64,000 nucleotides of DNA from contig NZ_QEQQ01000012.1 in NCBI RefSeq assembly GCF_003097235.1, positions 1 through 64,000 of the forward strand, in the 5' to 3' direction. The number at the start of each line of letters is the position of its first letter. The stretch's first letter is position 1. This document shows, in pieces, positions 9,152 through 20,533 of the stretch. The position numbers were made by a program, and so were the translations under genes. Below the pieces are notes generated by a model. It was not told the DNA's origin and did not search any database. It saw nothing but the letters and a program-made list of their open reading frames with translations. Origin of the DNA: Pseudomonas sp. CC120222-01a (GTDB lineage Bacteria > Pseudomonadota > Gammaproteobacteria > Pseudomonadales > Pseudomonadaceae).

Positions 9152-10927
9152 ATGATGCGCAGCCATTATTGCGGCCAACTGAACGAGAGCCTGGACGGCC
9201 AGGAAGTCACCCTTTGCGGCTGGGTCCATCGTCGCCGCGACCACGGCGGGGTGATCTTCCTCGACATCCGTGACCGCGAAGGCATGGCCCAGGTCGTGTT
9301 CGACCCGGATCGCGCCGAAACCTTCGCCGCCGCTGACCGCGTGCGCAGCGAGTACGTCGTGCAGATCACCGGCAAGGTGCGCAAGCGCCCGGACGGCGCA
9401 GTGAACGCCAACATGGCGTCCGGTGCCATCGAGATCCTCGGCTACCAGCTGAACGTGCTGAACGAAGCGGAAACCCCGCCGTTCCCGCTGAACGAGTACT
9501 CCGACGTCGGCGAGGAAACCCGCCTGCGCTACCGCTTCATCGACCTGCGTCGCCCAGAAATGGCCGACAAGCTGCGCCTGCGTTCGCGCATCACCAGCAG
9601 CATCCGTCGTTTCCTCGATGAAAACGGCTTCCTCGACGTCGAAACCCCGATCCTCACCCGTGCCACCCCAGAGGGTGCGCGTGACTATCTGGTGCCGAGC
9701 CGTACCCACGCGGGCAGCTTCTTCGCCTTGCCTCAGTCGCCTCAGCTGTTCAAGCAACTGCTGATGGTTGCCGGTTTCGACCGCTACTACCAGATCGCCA
9801 AGTGCTTCCGCGACGAAGACCTGCGTGCTGACCGCCAGCCGGAATTCACCCAGATCGACATCGAGACCAGCTTCCTCGACGAAGCCGAGATCATGGGCCT
9901 CACCGAGAGCATGATCCGCAAGCTGTTCAAGGAAGTGCTGGACCTGGAATTCGGCGAATTCCCGCACATGACCTTCGAAGAGGCCATGCGCCGCTACGGT
10001 TCCGACAAGCCTGACCTGCGTATTCCGCTGGAACTGGTCGACGTTGCCGACCAGCTGAAGGATGTCGACTTCAAGGTCTTCGCCGGCCCGGCCAACGATC
10101 CGAAGTGCCGCGTTACCGCCCTGCGCCTGCCAGGCGGCGCCAGCATGCCGCGCAGCAAGATCGACGAGTACACCAAGTTCGTCGGCATCTACGGTGCCAA
10201 GGGCCTGGCCTACATCAAGGTCAACGAGCGCGCCAAAGGCGTCGAAGGCCTGCAGTCGCCGATCGTCAAGAACATCCCTGAGGCCAACCTCAACAACATC
10301 CTCGACCGCGTAGGCGCTGTCGACGGTGACATCGTGTTCTTCGGTGCCGACAAGTTCAAGGTTGTCAGCGAGGCCCTGGGCGCGCTGCGTATCCGTCTGG
10401 GTCACGACTTCGAGCTGCTGACCTGCGAGTGGGCGCCGATGTGGGTCGTCGACTTCCCGATGTTCGAAGAGAACGAAGACGGCAGCTTCACTGCGCTGCA
10501 CCACCCGTTCACCGCGCCGAAGTGCACTCCGGAAGAGCTGGAGGCCAATCCGGCCACCGCGCTGTCCCGTGCCTATGACATGGTGCTGAACGGTACCGAG
10601 TTGGGTGGTGGTTCGATCCGTATCCACCGCAAGGAAATGCAGCAAGCGGTATTCCGCCTGCTGGGTATCGAGGCTGCGGAACAGGAAGAGAAGTTCGGCT
10701 TCCTGCTCGACGCCCTGAAGTTCGGTGCACCGCCTCACGGTGGCCTGGCCTTCGGCCTGGACCGTTTGGTCATGCTGATGACCGGCGCCCAGTCGATCCG
10801 TGAAGTGATCGCGTTCCCGAAAACCCAGAGCGCTGCGTGCGTCATGACCCAGGCCCCTGGCATGGTCGATGCCAAGGCCCTGCGCGAGCTGCACATCCGT
10901 CTGCGCGAGCAGACCAAGGTCGAGTAA
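9152..10927 (+). CDS. aspS: Aspartyl-tRNA synthetase
   Basis: A 591-residue class IIb synthetase. It has an N-terminal OB fold for anticodon binding ([32 protein letters not shown]), class II motifs ([28 protein letters not shown]) and the GAD insertion typical of the bacterial enzyme. Pseudomonads generally use a non-discriminating AspRS that also charges tRNA-Asn, followed by GatCAB amidation; that is family knowledge, not read here. ATG codons at 9152 and 9155 are both possible starts. Confidence 0.97.
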   Translation: MMRSHYCGQLNESLDGQEVTLCGWVHRRRDHGGVIFLDIRDREGMAQVVFDPDRAETFAAADRVRSEYVVQITGKVRKRPDGAVNANMASGAIEILGYQLNVLNEAETPPFPLNEYSDVGEETRLRYRFIDLRRPEMADKLRLRSRITSSIRRFLDENGFLDVETPILTRATPEGARDYLVPSRTHAGSFFALPQSPQLFKQLLMVAGFDRYYQIAKCFRDEDLRADRQPEFTQIDIETSFLDEAEIMGLTESMIRKLFKEVLDLEFGEFPHMTFEEAMRRYGSDKPDLRIPLELVDVADQLKDVDFKVFAGPANDPKCRVTALRLPGGASMPRSKIDEYTKFVGIYGAKGLAYIKVNERAKGVEGLQSPIVKNIPEANLNNILDRVGAVDGDIVFFGADKFKVVSEALGALRIRLGHDFELLTCEWAPMWVVDFPMFEENEDGSFTALHHPFTAPKCTPEELEANPATALSRAYDMVLNGTELGGGSIRIHRKEMQQAVFRLLGIEAAEQEEKFGFLLDALKFGAPPHGGLAFGLDRLVMLMTGAQSIREVIAFPKTQSAACVMTQAPGMVDAKALRELHIRLREQTKVE

Positions 10928-10984
10928 TCGGCCCCGGGCGCATCCCGGCGGGTGCGCCCCGGCGCTTCGGCGCAGTATTCCCAC

Positions 10985-11006
10985 GTTCCGCCCTTCGGGG
11001 CGGAAC
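10985..11006. terminator. UUCG-capped hairpin between aspS and yebC
   Basis: GTTCCGCCC-TTCG-GGGCGGAAC-type stem, about 9 bp closed by a C(UUCG)G tetraloop, followed by CTGTTTCTGTTT. It may attenuate or partly terminate aspS transcription, or stabilise the mRNA end before yebC. Confidence 0.5.
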
Positions 11007-11036
11007 CTGTTTCTGTTTCAAGGATTCGGAGTCGTT

Positions 11037-11783
11037 ATGGCTGGTCATTCCAAGTGGGCGAACATCAAGCACCGCAAAGAGCGCCAGGATGCCAAGAGAG
11101 GCAAGATCTTCACCAAGTGGATCCGTGAGCTGACCGTCGCTGCCAAGCAAGGTGGTGCCGACCCAGGCTCCAACCCGCGCCTGCGCCTGGCGCTGGACAA
11201 GGCCCTGGGCGCCAACATGAGCCGTGACATCATCGATCGCGCCGTGGCCCGTGGTGCCGGCACCAACGAAAGCGACAACGTCGAAGAGCTCAGCTACGAA
11301 GGCTATGGCCCGGGTGGCGTGGCGATCATGGTCGAGGCCATGACCGACAACCGCAACCGGACCGCCGCCGCCGTGCGCCATGCCTTCACCAAGTGTGGCG
11401 GCAACCTCGGTACCGACGGCTCGGTCGCCTACCTGTTCGAGCGCAAGGGCCAGATCAGCTTCGCCCCAGGCATCGACGAAGATGCCCTGATGGAAGCCGC
11501 GATGGAGGCCGATGCCGACGACGTGGTGGCCAACGACGATGGTTCGTTCGAGGTGTTCACCTCGTTCAACAGCTTCTACGCCGTGCGTAACGCGCTGGAA
11601 GAGGCAGGCTTCAAGGCCGCCGACGCGGAAATCGTCATGCAGCCGACTACCAGCGCCGAACTGGACCAGGAGGGCGCCGAGAAGGTGCTCAAGCTGATCG
11701 ACATGCTCGAAGACCTGGACGACGTGCAGAACGTCTACTCCAATGCGCAGATCTCCGACGAGATCATGGAAAAACTCGGCTAA
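11037..11783 (+). CDS. yebC: YebC/TACO1-family protein
   Basis: A 248-residue protein starting [20 protein letters not shown], the family hallmark. YebC/TACO1 proteins were long annotated as transcription regulators; newer work on the family supports a role in translation of difficult peptide stretches. The ATG at 11037 is preferred over the upstream open frame because it gives the conserved N-terminus and has AAGGATTCGGAG upstream. It lies between aspS and ruvCAB, the usual neighbourhood. Confidence 0.93.
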   Translation: MAGHSKWANIKHRKERQDAKRGKIFTKWIRELTVAAKQGGADPGSNPRLRLALDKALGANMSRDIIDRAVARGAGTNESDNVEELSYEGYGPGGVAIMVEAMTDNRNRTAAAVRHAFTKCGGNLGTDGSVAYLFERKGQISFAPGIDEDALMEAAMEADADDVVANDDGSFEVFTSFNSFYAVRNALEEAGFKAADAEIVMQPTTSAELDQEGAEKVLKLIDMLEDLDDVQNVYSNAQISDEIMEKLG

Positions 11784-11804
11784 GGTTCTTCCGTTGGCCT
11801 TGAA

Positions 11805-11898
11805 GGCCTGTTCGCGGGCAAGCCCGCTCCCATAGGTATTGCATCAGGCTCGGGTTTGATGCGCTTCCTGTGGGAGCGGGCTTGCCCGCGAATAGGCC
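11805..11898. repeat. REP inverted pair, GCGGGCAAGCCCGCTCCCA family
   Basis: Two head-to-head copies of the P. putida-type REP (TTCGCGGGCAAGCCCGCTCCCATAGG and its inverse) separated by about 30 bp, in the yebC-ruvC gap. The left arm carries CATAGG instead of CACAGG. Confidence 0.9.
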
Positions 11899-11923
11899 GG
11901 TACATTTTGAACATGCAGGCGCT

Positions 11924-12448
11924 ATGACTCTGATTCTTGGTATCGACCCCGGCTCGCGCATCACCGGCTACGGTGTGGTCCGCCAGACCGCCCGTGGTTG
12001 CGAGTACGTGGCGTCGGGCTGTATCCGTACCGGCAGCGGTGAGCTGCCTGAGCGGTTGCAGATTGTTTTTCGCGGTGTCAGCGAGATCATCGCCCAGCAC
12101 GGCCCGGTGACCATGGGCATCGAGCGGGTGTTCATGGCGCGCAACGCCGATTCTGCGCTCAAACTGGGCCAGGCTCGCGGTGCAGCTATCGTTGCTGCCG
12201 CTGAAGCCGGCCTGGAAATCGCCGAATACAGCGCCAGCCAGGTCAAGCAGGCCGTCGCCGGCAGCGGCGGGGCGAATAAAGAGCAGGTGATGCTGATGGT
12301 CATGCACCTGCTCAAGCTGACCCAGAAGCCACAGATCGATGCCTCGGACGCTTTGGCCATCGCCCTGTGTCATGCCCACACCCGCTCCAGCCTGGTGCCC
12401 CACGGCCTGGCTACGGCACGGCGGCGCGGCGGGCGCTTGCGTCTGTAA
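11924..12448 (+). CDS. ruvC: Holliday junction resolvase RuvC
   Basis: A 174-residue endonuclease that cuts Holliday junctions symmetrically. It begins [19 protein letters not shown], where the aspartate is the first catalytic acid, and contains the family segment [24 protein letters not shown]. The ATG at 11924 is used; the frame upstream runs through the REP and is not coding. The five-codon frame ATG-CAG-GCG-CTA-TGA at 11913 overlaps the start and might couple initiation. First gene of ruvCAB. Confidence 0.96.
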   Translation: MTLILGIDPGSRITGYGVVRQTARGCEYVASGCIRTGSGELPERLQIVFRGVSEIIAQHGPVTMGIERVFMARNADSALKLGQARGAAIVAAAEAGLEIAEYSASQVKQAVAGSGGANKEQVMLMVMHLLKLTQKPQIDASDALAIALCHAHTRSSLVPHGLATARRRGGRLRL

Positions 12449-12557
12449 GCGCTTCATGCGCTGATACACATTTTGTCCGGGTGAAACGTTCACCCGTTGA
12501 ATTTGCTGATAGGGTTGAGCGGTCTTCGACCGGCTCCCCGAGAGGAAGGATCGGAAC

Positions 12558-13171
12558 GTGATTGGACGTTTGCGCGGCACCCTGGCGGAAAAACAGCCGC
12601 CGCACCTGATTATCGACGTCAACGGCGTGGGCTACGAGCTGGAAGTGCCGATGACCACCCTTTACCGCTTGCCCAAGGTCGGCGAGCCGGTGACCGTGCA
12701 CACCCATCTGGTGGTGCGCGAAGACGCCCATCTGCTTTACGGCTTTGCCGAAAAGCGCGAGCGCGAGCTGTTCCGCGAACTGATCCGTCTGAATGGCGTG
12801 GGCCCCAAGCTGGCGCTGGCGCTGATGTCCGGCCTGGAGGTGGACGAGCTGGTGCGCTGCGTGCAGGCTCAGGATGCTGCGGTTCTGGTGCGCGTGCCTG
12901 GCGTTGGCAAGAAAACTGCCGAGCGCCTGTTGGTCGAACTGAAGGATCGCTTCAAAGCCTGGGAAACCTCTCCGGCCATGTTTACCCTGGTTTCCGATGG
13001 CCCGCTGCCGTTGGCCAGCGAGTCTTCCGCCGAGGCCGATGCGGTCAGCGCCCTGGTGTCCCTGGGCTACAAGCCGCAGGAAGCGAGCAAGGCCATTGCC
13101 GCAATCAAGGACAAGGCCGGCCTGAGCAGCGAGGAACTCATTCGTCGCAGCCTTAAAGGGATGATTACCAA

Positions 13172-13175
<4 letters not shown>
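12558..13175 (+). CDS. ruvA: Holliday junction branch-migration protein RuvA
   Basis: A 205-residue junction-binding subunit of RuvAB. The N-terminal OB fold begins [31 protein letters not shown], followed by paired helix-hairpin-helix motifs ([29 protein letters not shown]) and a flexible linker to the C-terminal RuvB-binding domain. Its stop overlaps the ruvB start by four bases, indicating translational coupling. Confidence 0.97.
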
Positions 13176-14210
<1,035 letters not shown>

Positions 14211-14218
<8 letters not shown>

Positions 14219-14333
14219 CAGATCAAAACCGACTTTTCGTGGTCCTACCGCTGGCATGCCGATGGCGCGCTGGCAATTCGACATTAATGAAGAAAAAACA
14301 GTTGCCGCAGCGGATTGGCAAGCTGAGGAGTAA
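14211..14333 (+). CDS. Candidate 40-residue protein between ruvB and ybgC
   Basis: ATG at 14211 lies inside the last codons of ruvB (GATGAATGA) and opens a 40-codon frame ending TAA. The peptide starts [18 protein letters not shown] and ends AADWQAEE; it is hydrophilic and has no membrane segment. The stop lies ten bases before the ybgC ATG, so the frame would bridge ruvB and ybgC by coupled translation. I know no family for it. Codon use is less biased than in ruvB. It may instead be spacer containing the tol operon promoter. Confidence 0.4.
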
Positions 14334-14343
14334 GCACTAGAGT

Positions 14344-14796
14344 ATGCGCGCGCAAAATGGCCTGGAACCGTTCGCACACCGTTGTCGCGTCTATTACGAG
14401 GATACCGATGCCGGTGGCGTGGTGTATTACGTCAATTACCTGAAATTCATGGAGCGCGCGCGCACCGAGCGCCTGCGGCATCTGGGCTTTTCCCAGTCGC
14501 AGCTGGCCGAGGACAACCTGCTGTTCGTGGTTCATTCCAGCGAAGCCCGCTATCACGCGCCGGCACGCCTGGACGACGAGCTGAGGGTCACCGCGCAAGT
14601 ACTTGAACTCAATCGCGCCAGCCTGCGCTTCGTGCAGCAGGTCTGGCGGGAAAAAGATGAAACGCTGCTCTGCGAAGGGCAGTTCCTGGTGGCCGCCGTG
14701 CGCGCCGACACTTTCAAACCCCGAGCCATACCCCCCCAGCTGCGCGACGCCTTTGCGGCGGACGGCTCGGGTAATCAATCGAACGCAGGAGAATAA
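14344..14796 (+). CDS. ybgC: Tol-Pal system-associated acyl-CoA thioesterase
   Basis: A 150-residue hot-dog-fold thioesterase. The 4-hydroxybenzoyl-CoA thioesterase-type active-site segment [24 protein letters not shown] contains the conserved aspartate. YbgC heads the tol operon in most proteobacteria and has been linked to phospholipid metabolism; its exact tie to Tol function is not settled. It ends two bases before tolQ. Confidence 0.94.
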   Translation: MRAQNGLEPFAHRCRVYYEDTDAGGVVYYVNYLKFMERARTERLRHLGFSQSQLAEDNLLFVVHSSEARYHAPARLDDELRVTAQVLELNRASLRFVQQVWREKDETLLCEGQFLVAAVRADTFKPRAIPPQLRDAFAADGSGNQSNAGE

Positions 14797-14798
14797 GC

Positions 14799-15494
14799 GT
14801 GGAAGCTAACGTCGTCGACCATACCTCCATGTGGAGTCTGGTCAGCAATGCCAGCGTGGTGGTACAGCTGGTAATGCTGACCCTGGTGGCCGCCTCGGTC
14901 ACCTCATGGATCATGATCTTCCAGCGCAGCACCCTGCTGCGCGCCGGTCGTCGTGCGCTGGATGCCTTTGAGGAGCGCTTCTGGTCGGGTATCGACCTGT
15001 CCAAGCTGTACCGTCAGGCAGGCAGCAACCCGGACCCGGATTCCGGTGTCGAGCAGGTCTTCCGTGCCGGCTTCAAGGAATTCTCGCGCCTGCGCCAGCA
15101 GCCGGGCGTCGACCCGGACGCGGTCATGGAAGGCGTGGCCCGTGCCATGCGCGTGGCCATCTCGCGTGAAGAAGAAAAGCTCGAGCAGAGCCTGCCGTTC
15201 CTCGCCACCGTCGGTTCGACCAGCCCGTACATCGGCCTGTTCGGTACCGTGTGGGGCATCATGAACTCGTTCCGCGGCCTGGCCAGTGCCCAGCAGGCCA
15301 CCCTGGCCACCGTGGCCCCGGGTATCGCCGAGGCGCTGGTCGCCACGGCCATCGGCCTGTTCGCGGCCATTCCGGCGGTTATTGCCTACAACCGTTTCGC
15401 GGCGCGCAGCGAAGTGCTGATCGGCCGTTACTACACCTTCGCCGACGAGTTCCAGGCGATCCTGCACCGCAAAGTGCACACCAGCGAAGAGTAA
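14799..15494 (+). CDS. tolQ: Tol-Pal proton channel subunit TolQ
   Basis: A 231-residue inner-membrane protein of the MotA/TolQ/ExbB family. It has an N-terminal membrane helix (residues about 18-38) and two more in the C-terminal half (SPYIGLFGTVWGIMNSF; LVATAIGLFAAIPAVIAYNRF). With TolR it uses the proton gradient to energise TolA. It starts at GTG 14799. Confidence 0.96.
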   Translation: MEANVVDHTSMWSLVSNASVVVQLVMLTLVAASVTSWIMIFQRSTLLRAGRRALDAFEERFWSGIDLSKLYRQAGSNPDPDSGVEQVFRAGFKEFSRLRQQPGVDPDAVMEGVARAMRVAISREEEKLEQSLPFLATVGSTSPYIGLFGTVWGIMNSFRGLASAQQATLATVAPGIAEALVATAIGLFAAIPAVIAYNRFAARSEVLIGRYYTFADEFQAILHRKVHTSEE

Positions 15495-15508
15495 TCAGGT
15501 AGAAGCCC

Positions 15509-15961
15509 ATGGCCCGAGTTCGCCACAAACGCAAGCCCGTCGCCGAGATGAACGTGGTGCCCTACATCGACGTGATGCTGGTGCTGCTGGTCATCTTCAT
15601 GGTGACGGCGCCCATGCTCAACCAGGGCGTGAAGGTCGACCTGCCCAAGGTTTCCAGCGAAGCCTTGCCGCAGGACAACAACGTCCAGATCCTCACCATC
15701 TCCATCAAGGCCGACAAGACCTACTACTGGAACCTCGGCAGCGAAGTCGATACCGACAAGCAGATGGACAAGGCCATGACCTTGCCGGACATGACCAGCG
15801 CAGTGACCAAGATCATTGCCGCGGGTCGCGACCAGGGCAAGCAGACCCAGGTCTTCATTCGTGGCGACAAGGCTGTCGACTACGGCGCCGTCATGGGCGC
15901 CATGGGCGGGTTGCAGAAGGCCGGTGTCGGTAACGTTGGTCTGATTACCGAGGCGCCCTGA
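15509..15961 (+). CDS. tolR: Tol-Pal proton channel subunit TolR
   Basis: A 150-residue ExbD/TolR-family protein with one membrane helix. The segment NVVPYIDVMLVLLVIFMVTAPM contains the essential membrane aspartate. The periplasmic domain follows. The final base of its stop codon is the first base of the tolA ATG. Confidence 0.96.
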   Translation: MARVRHKRKPVAEMNVVPYIDVMLVLLVIFMVTAPMLNQGVKVDLPKVSSEALPQDNNVQILTISIKADKTYYWNLGSEVDTDKQMDKAMTLPDMTSAVTKIIAAGRDQGKQTQVFIRGDKAVDYGAVMGAMGGLQKAGVGNVGLITEAP

Positions 15962-17037
15962 TGCAACAGCGAGAGCCATCCGCCTCGGAAAGCTACTTCT
16001 GGCCCACTGTCTGGGCCATCGGCCTGCATGTGCTGGTGTTCGCCCTGCTGTTCGTCAGCTTTGCCATGACGCCTGAACTGCCGCCTTCCAAGCCGATCGT
16101 TCAGGCTACCCTGTATCAGCTCAAGTCCAAGAGCCAGGCGACCACCCAGACCAATCAGAAGATTGCCGGGGAAGCGAAGAAAACCGCCTCGCGCCAGACC
16201 GAAGTCGAGCAGCTGGAGCAGAAGAAGGTCGAGCAGGAGGCCATCAAGGCCGCGGAACAAAAGAAAGCCGACGCCGCTCAAAAGGCTGAAGAAGCACGCG
16301 AAGCCGCCGAAGCCAAAAAGGCCGAGGAAGCTGCGAAAGCTGCCGAAGCCAAGAAAGCCGCCGAGTCCAAGAAAGCCGAAGAGGCGAAGAAGGCCGCCGA
16401 GAAGCAACAGGCCGACATCGCCAAGAAGAAGGCCGAGGAAGAGGCGAAAAAGCAGGCCGAGGAAGAAGCCAAGAAGAAAGCAGCCGAGGAGGCCAAGAAG
16501 CAGGCCGCCGAGGACGCGAAGAAGAAAGCAGCCGAGGACGCCAAGAAGAAAGCGGCGGCCGAGGAAGCGAAGAAGAAGGCAGCTGAAGAGGCCAAGAAAA
16601 AGGCCGCTGCAGATGCTCAGAAGAAGAAGGCACAGGAAGCGGCCCGCAAATCGGCGGAAGACAAGAAAGCTCAGGCCCTGGCCGAGTTGTTGTCCGACAC
16701 CACCGAGCGGCAGCAGGCCCTGGCTGACGAGCAGGGTGACCAGGTGGCCGGCGACTTCGACGACCTGATCCGTATGCGCGCGGCCGAGGGCTGGGCACGT
16801 CCGCCTTCCGCGCGTAAAGGCATGACGGTGACCCTGCAGGTCAACATGTTGCCGGATGGTACCGTCACCGGTGTCAGCGTGATCAAGTCCAGTGGCGATG
16901 GTCCGTTCGACAGTTCTGCGGTGGCTGCTGTGAAGAACATTGGTCGTTTGACCGAGATGCAGGGTATGAAGCCGAGCGATTTCAATCGTTATCGTTCGTT
17001 CAAGATGACATTTACACCTGAGGATCTAGCGTTGTGA
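15961..17037 (+). CDS. tolA: Tol-Pal trans-periplasmic protein TolA
   Basis: A 358-residue protein. An N-terminal membrane helix (about residues 15-35) is followed by a very long Ala/Lys/Glu-rich helical region (about 50-250, many [13 protein letters not shown] repeats) that spans the periplasm. The globular C-terminal domain (about 265-358) binds Pal/TolB. The repetitive helical DNA is purine-rich and produces long spurious frames in other phases. Coupled to tolR by one base and to tolB by a four-base overlap. Confidence 0.96.
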   Translation: MQQREPSASESYFWPTVWAIGLHVLVFALLFVSFAMTPELPPSKPIVQATLYQLKSKSQATTQTNQKIAGEAKKTASRQTEVEQLEQKKVEQEAIKAAEQKKADAAQKAEEAREAAEAKKAEEAAKAAEAKKAAESKKAEEAKKAAEKQQADIAKKKAEEEAKKQAEEEAKKKAAEEAKKQAAEDAKKKAAEDAKKKAAAEEAKKKAAEEAKKKAAADAQKKKAQEAARKSAEDKKAQALAELLSDTTERQQALADEQGDQVAGDFDDLIRMRAAEGWARPPSARKGMTVTLQVNMLPDGTVTGVSVIKSSGDGPFDSSAVAAVKNIGRLTEMQGMKPSDFNRYRSFKMTFTPEDLAL

Positions 17038-18335
17038 TTAAACTCCTTCGAGGAATGCTGGTCATGCTCTGCTGCGTGGCTGGCATGGCCATGGCAGAGG
17101 AAAAGAACATCCTGGTCACCAGCGGCAGCGATCGGGCCACGCCCATCGCGGTAGTGCCGTTCGGTCTGCAGGGTGGCAGTGTGCTGCCAGAAGACATGGC
17201 CGACATCATCGGCAACGACCTGCGCAACTCGGGCTACTACTCGCCGATTCCGCGTCAGAACATGATCAGCCAGCCGACCCAGGCCAGCGAGGTCATCTTC
17301 CGTGACTGGAAAGCGCTGGGTGCCCAGTACGTGATGGTTGGCAGCATCGTGCCATCGGGCGGTCGCTTGCAGGTGCAGTACGCGCTGTTCAACGTCGCCA
17401 CCGAGCAGCAAGTGCTGACCGGTAGCGTGGCGGGCAGCACCGACCAGCTGCGCGACATGGCGCACTACATTGCCGACCAGTCGTTCGAGAAGCTCACCGG
17501 CATCAAGGGTGCGTTCTCTACCCGTATGCTGTACGTGACGGCCGAGCGTTTCTCCACCAACAATACTCGCTACACCCTGCAGCGTTCGGACTACGACGGT
17601 GCCCGTGCAGTGACCCTGTTGCAGTCGCGTGAGCCGATCCTGTCGCCACGCTTTGCGCCGGATGGCAAGCGTATCGCCTACGTTTCGTTCGAGCAGAAGC
17701 GCCCGCGCATCTTCGTGCAGAACATCGACACCGGCCGCCGCGAGCAGGTGACCAACTTCGAAGGCCTGAACGGTGCGCCAGCCTGGTCGCCGGATGGTTC
17801 GCGCCTGGCGTTCGTGCTGTCCAAGGACGGCAACCCGGACATCTACGTGATGAACGTGGCCTCGCGCCAGATCAGCCGCGTTACCGCCGGCCCGGGCATC
17901 AACACCGAACCGTTCTGGGGCAAGGATGGCAACACCCTGTACTTCACCTCCGACCGTGGTGGCAAGCCACAGATCTACAAGCAGTCGGTCAGCGGTGGTG
18001 GTGCCGAGCGTGTGACGTTCGTGGGTAACTACAACGCCAACCCGAAACTCTCGGCGGACGAAAAGACCCTGGTAATGATCCATCGCCAGCAGGGCTTCAC
18101 CAACTTTAAAGTGGCGGCACAGGACTTGCAGCGCGGAAGTGTAAAGATTCTCTCGGAAACGAGTCTTGATGAGTCGCCCACTGTTGCGCCTAACGGCACC
18201 ATGCTAATCTACGCCACCCGCCAGCAGGGCCGGGGAGTCTTGATGCTCGTGTCGCTTAACGGCCGTGTGAGGCTCCCACTTCCTACCGCTCAAGGCGAAG
18301 TCAGAGAACCGTCCTGGTCCCCTTACCTGAACTGA
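17034..18335 (+). CDS. tolB: Tol-Pal beta-propeller protein TolB
   Basis: A 433-residue periplasmic protein with a signal peptide ending AMA. An N-terminal domain is followed by a six-bladed propeller, recognisable from repeats such as [14 protein letters not shown] and [14 protein letters not shown]. TolB cycles between Pal and TolA. It starts at GTG 17034 overlapping the tolA stop (GTGA). Confidence 0.97.
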   Translation: MIKLLRGMLVMLCCVAGMAMAEEKNILVTSGSDRATPIAVVPFGLQGGSVLPEDMADIIGNDLRNSGYYSPIPRQNMISQPTQASEVIFRDWKALGAQYVMVGSIVPSGGRLQVQYALFNVATEQQVLTGSVAGSTDQLRDMAHYIADQSFEKLTGIKGAFSTRMLYVTAERFSTNNTRYTLQRSDYDGARAVTLLQSREPILSPRFAPDGKRIAYVSFEQKRPRIFVQNIDTGRREQVTNFEGLNGAPAWSPDGSRLAFVLSKDGNPDIYVMNVASRQISRVTAGPGINTEPFWGKDGNTLYFTSDRGGKPQIYKQSVSGGGAERVTFVGNYNANPKLSADEKTLVMIHRQQGFTNFKVAAQDLQRGSVKILSETSLDESPTVAPNGTMLIYATRQQGRGVLMLVSLNGRVRLPLPTAQGEVREPSWSPYLN

Positions 18336-18390
18336 TTGCGGCGTAATACGTTTTTGCTTAACACACTGGGGTTTCATTAGGAGTTTCACG

Positions 18391-18888
18391 ATGGAAATGC
18401 TGAAGTTTGGTAAATTTGCTGCGCTGGCTCTGGCCATGGCCGTAGCTGTAGGTTGCTCCTCGAAAGGCGGTGACAACGCTGGTGAAGGCGCTGTTGACCC
18501 GAACGCTGGCTACGGTGCCAACACTGGCGCTGTTGACGGTTCCCTGAGCGAAGAAGCCGCCCTGCGCGCAATCACCACCTTCTACTTCGAATACGACAGC
18601 TCGGACCTGAAGCCAGAAGCCATGCGCGCTCTGGACGTTCACGCCAAGGACCTGAAAGCCAACGGCAACCGCGTTGTCCTGGAAGGCAACACCGACGAGC
18701 GCGGCACCCGCGAGTACAACATGGCTCTGGGTGAGCGTCGTGCGAAAGCCGTTCAGCGCTACCTGGTTCTGCAGGGTGTTTCCCCTGCTCAGCTGGAACT
18801 GGTCTCCTACGGCGAAGAGCGTCCAGTTGCCACCGGCAACGACGAGCAGTCCTGGGCTCAGAACCGTCGCGTAGAACTGCGTAAGTAA
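18391..18888 (+). CDS. oprL: Peptidoglycan-associated lipoprotein OprL/Pal
   Basis: A 165-residue outer-membrane lipoprotein; the acylated residue is C22 (VAVGCSS). Residues about 60-165 form an OmpA-like peptidoglycan-binding domain ([36 protein letters not shown]). It tethers the outer membrane to peptidoglycan and is the target of TolB. The 55-bp gap after tolB and the AGGAG before the ATG allow a separate promoter, as has been described for oprL in P. putida. Confidence 0.97.
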   Translation: MEMLKFGKFAALALAMAVAVGCSSKGGDNAGEGAVDPNAGYGANTGAVDGSLSEEAALRAITTFYFEYDSSDLKPEAMRALDVHAKDLKANGNRVVLEGNTDERGTREYNMALGERRAKAVQRYLVLQGVSPAQLELVSYGEERPVATGNDEQSWAQNRRVELRK

Positions 18889-18894
18889 GTTCTT

Positions 18895-19710
18895 ATGCGT
18901 ATGTGCCGTCGTGCTGTAACCGTCCTCGCACTCAGCCTGCCGCTTTCGGCGTGGGCTGCGGTTCCTGTAGTTGATGACAACGGGGGTGCTTACCCACCTT
19001 CCGGTTATGGCACGAGCGGCGCCTATGCCGGCGCAGGGGCTTCGACCCCTGCCTCGGCACAGGGCCAGCTGTTCATGCAGCTGCAACAGATGCAGGATCA
19101 ACTTTCCCGCCAGCAAGGCATCATCGAAGAGCTGCAGAACGATGTGTCGCGCATGAAGCAGGAAAACCTGGAGCGTTACCAGGATCTTGATCGTCGCATC
19201 AACAGTGGTGGCGCGCCTGCCGCGACCCCCGACAATTCCTCCACCGGTGGTGCATCCAATGCCGCCGCCGGTGCAGCAGCAGGCGCCGCTGGTGCCGCTG
19301 CACAACAACCGGCCGCCAGCAGCGAGCCCGGTGATCCGGCGAAAGAAAAGCTCTACTACGACGCCGCTTTCGACCAGATCAAGCAGAAGGACTTCGACAA
19401 GGCCAGCCAGGCGTTCAACGCCTTCCTGCGCAAGTACCCGAACAGCCAGTACGCCGGCAACGCCCAGTACTGGCTGGGTGAGGTGAACCTGGCCAAGGGC
19501 GACCTGCCAGCGGCCAGCCAGGCCTTCGCTCAGGTCAGTCAGAAGTACCCCAAGCACAGCAAGGTGCCAGATTCGCTGTACAAGCTGGCTGACGTCGAGC
19601 GCCGCATGGGCCACACAGACAAGGTCAAGGGCATCCTGCAGCAGGTCATCACCCAGTACCCCGGCACTTCCGCCGCGCAGCTGGCGCAACGCGACCTGCA
19701 GAAGCTCTAA
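18895..19710 (+). CDS. cpoB: Cell division coordinator CpoB (YbgF)
   Basis: A 271-residue periplasmic protein. A signal peptide (ALSLPLSAWA) is followed by a coiled coil, about residues 60-100 (QLQQMQDQLSRQQGIIEELQ), an Ala/Gly-rich linker, and TPR repeats from about 145 (YYDAAFDQIKQKDFDKASQAF). CpoB links Tol-Pal constriction with peptidoglycan synthesis. It begins six bases after oprL and ends at a terminator. Confidence 0.94.
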   Translation: MRMCRRAVTVLALSLPLSAWAAVPVVDDNGGAYPPSGYGTSGAYAGAGASTPASAQGQLFMQLQQMQDQLSRQQGIIEELQNDVSRMKQENLERYQDLDRRINSGGAPAATPDNSSTGGASNAAAGAAAGAAGAAAQQPAASSEPGDPAKEKLYYDAAFDQIKQKDFDKASQAFNAFLRKYPNSQYAGNAQYWLGEVNLAKGDLPAASQAFAQVSQKYPKHSKVPDSLYKLADVERRMGHTDKVKGILQQVITQYPGTSAAQLAQRDLQKL

Positions 19711-19727
19711 GTTGCACCTTTGCAAGA

Positions 19728-19752
19728 AACCCGCGCCTGCCGCGGGTTTTTT
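19728..19752 (+). terminator. Intrinsic terminator of the tol-oprL-cpoB operon
   Basis: AACCCGCG / CGCGGGTT stem with loop CCTGC and a six-T tail. Confidence 0.9.
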
Positions 19753-19869
19753 CGTTAGAATCACTGCCCTTTTTTTATAAACACGCTGTAGCGGATAACG
19801 CCATGTCGAGTCCGCGACAGTGCCTGACGGAGGCGGACAGCCTGTTTAGCTGTCACGCCCGTGGCGAGC

Positions 19870-20517
19870 ATGCAAGACACATTACGCATCACCGAAGTCT
19901 TTTACTCTTTGCAGGGTGAAACACGAACGGCTGGGCTGCCCACGGTATTCGTGCGCCTGACCGGTTGCCCCCTGCGCTGCCAGTACTGCGACAGTGCCTA
20001 CGCCTTCACCGGCGGTACCATTCGCACCCTCGATTCGATCCTTGAGCAGGTGGCCGGCTTCAAGCCGCGTTACGTCTGCGTCACCGGCGGCGAGCCATTG
20101 GCCCAGCCGAACGCCTTGCCACTGCTGCAGCGTCTGTGCGATGCCGGCTACGAGGTCTCGCTGGAAACCAGCGGCGCTCTCGATATCTCGGGCACCGATG
20201 TGCGCGTCAGCCGTGTGGTCGACCTCAAGACCCCAGGGTCCGAAGAGTCGCACCGCAACCGCTACGAGAACATCGAGCAGCTGACCCGCAACGATCAGGT
20301 CAAGTTCGTCATCTGTTCCCGCGAGGACTATGACTGGGCGGTGTCCAAGCTGATCCAGTACAACCTGGCTGAACGTGCGGGCGAAGTGCTGTTCTCGCCC
20401 AGCCACCACCAGGTGAGCGCTACTGACCTGGCCGACTGGATCGTCGCCGACAACCTGCCCGTACGCTTCCAGATGCAGCTGCACAAGCTGCTGTGGAACG
20501 ACGAACCCGGACGTTGA
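19870..20517 (+). CDS. queE: 7-carboxy-7-deazaguanine synthase
   Basis: A 215-residue radical SAM enzyme that contracts carboxytetrahydropterin to carboxy-deazaguanine on the path to queuosine. The cluster motif GCPLRCQYCD (C-x3-C-x2-C) is present, and FYSLQGE is the family start. The ATG at 19870 gives the standard N-terminus; an in-frame GTG at 19861 is possible, and neither has a clear ribosome site. A 38-codon frame starting at ATG 19803 overlaps the start in another phase. Followed 16 bp later by queC. Confidence 0.94.
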   Translation: MQDTLRITEVFYSLQGETRTAGLPTVFVRLTGCPLRCQYCDSAYAFTGGTIRTLDSILEQVAGFKPRYVCVTGGEPLAQPNALPLLQRLCDAGYEVSLETSGALDISGTDVRVSRVVDLKTPGSEESHRNRYENIEQLTRNDQVKFVICSREDYDWAVSKLIQYNLAERAGEVLFSPSHHQVSATDLADWIVADNLPVRFQMQLHKLLWNDEPGR

Positions 20518-20533
20518 TTGAGGAGTGAAAGAG

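Noticed and set aside
16163..16768. Arg/Pro/Lys-rich frame inside tolA
   Set aside because: It is the shifted reading of the TolA Ala/Lys/Glu repeat region.
19753..19869. preQ1 riboswitch in front of queE
   Set aside because: The leader does not contain the preQ1 aptamer core motifs I know; only simple pairings are seen.
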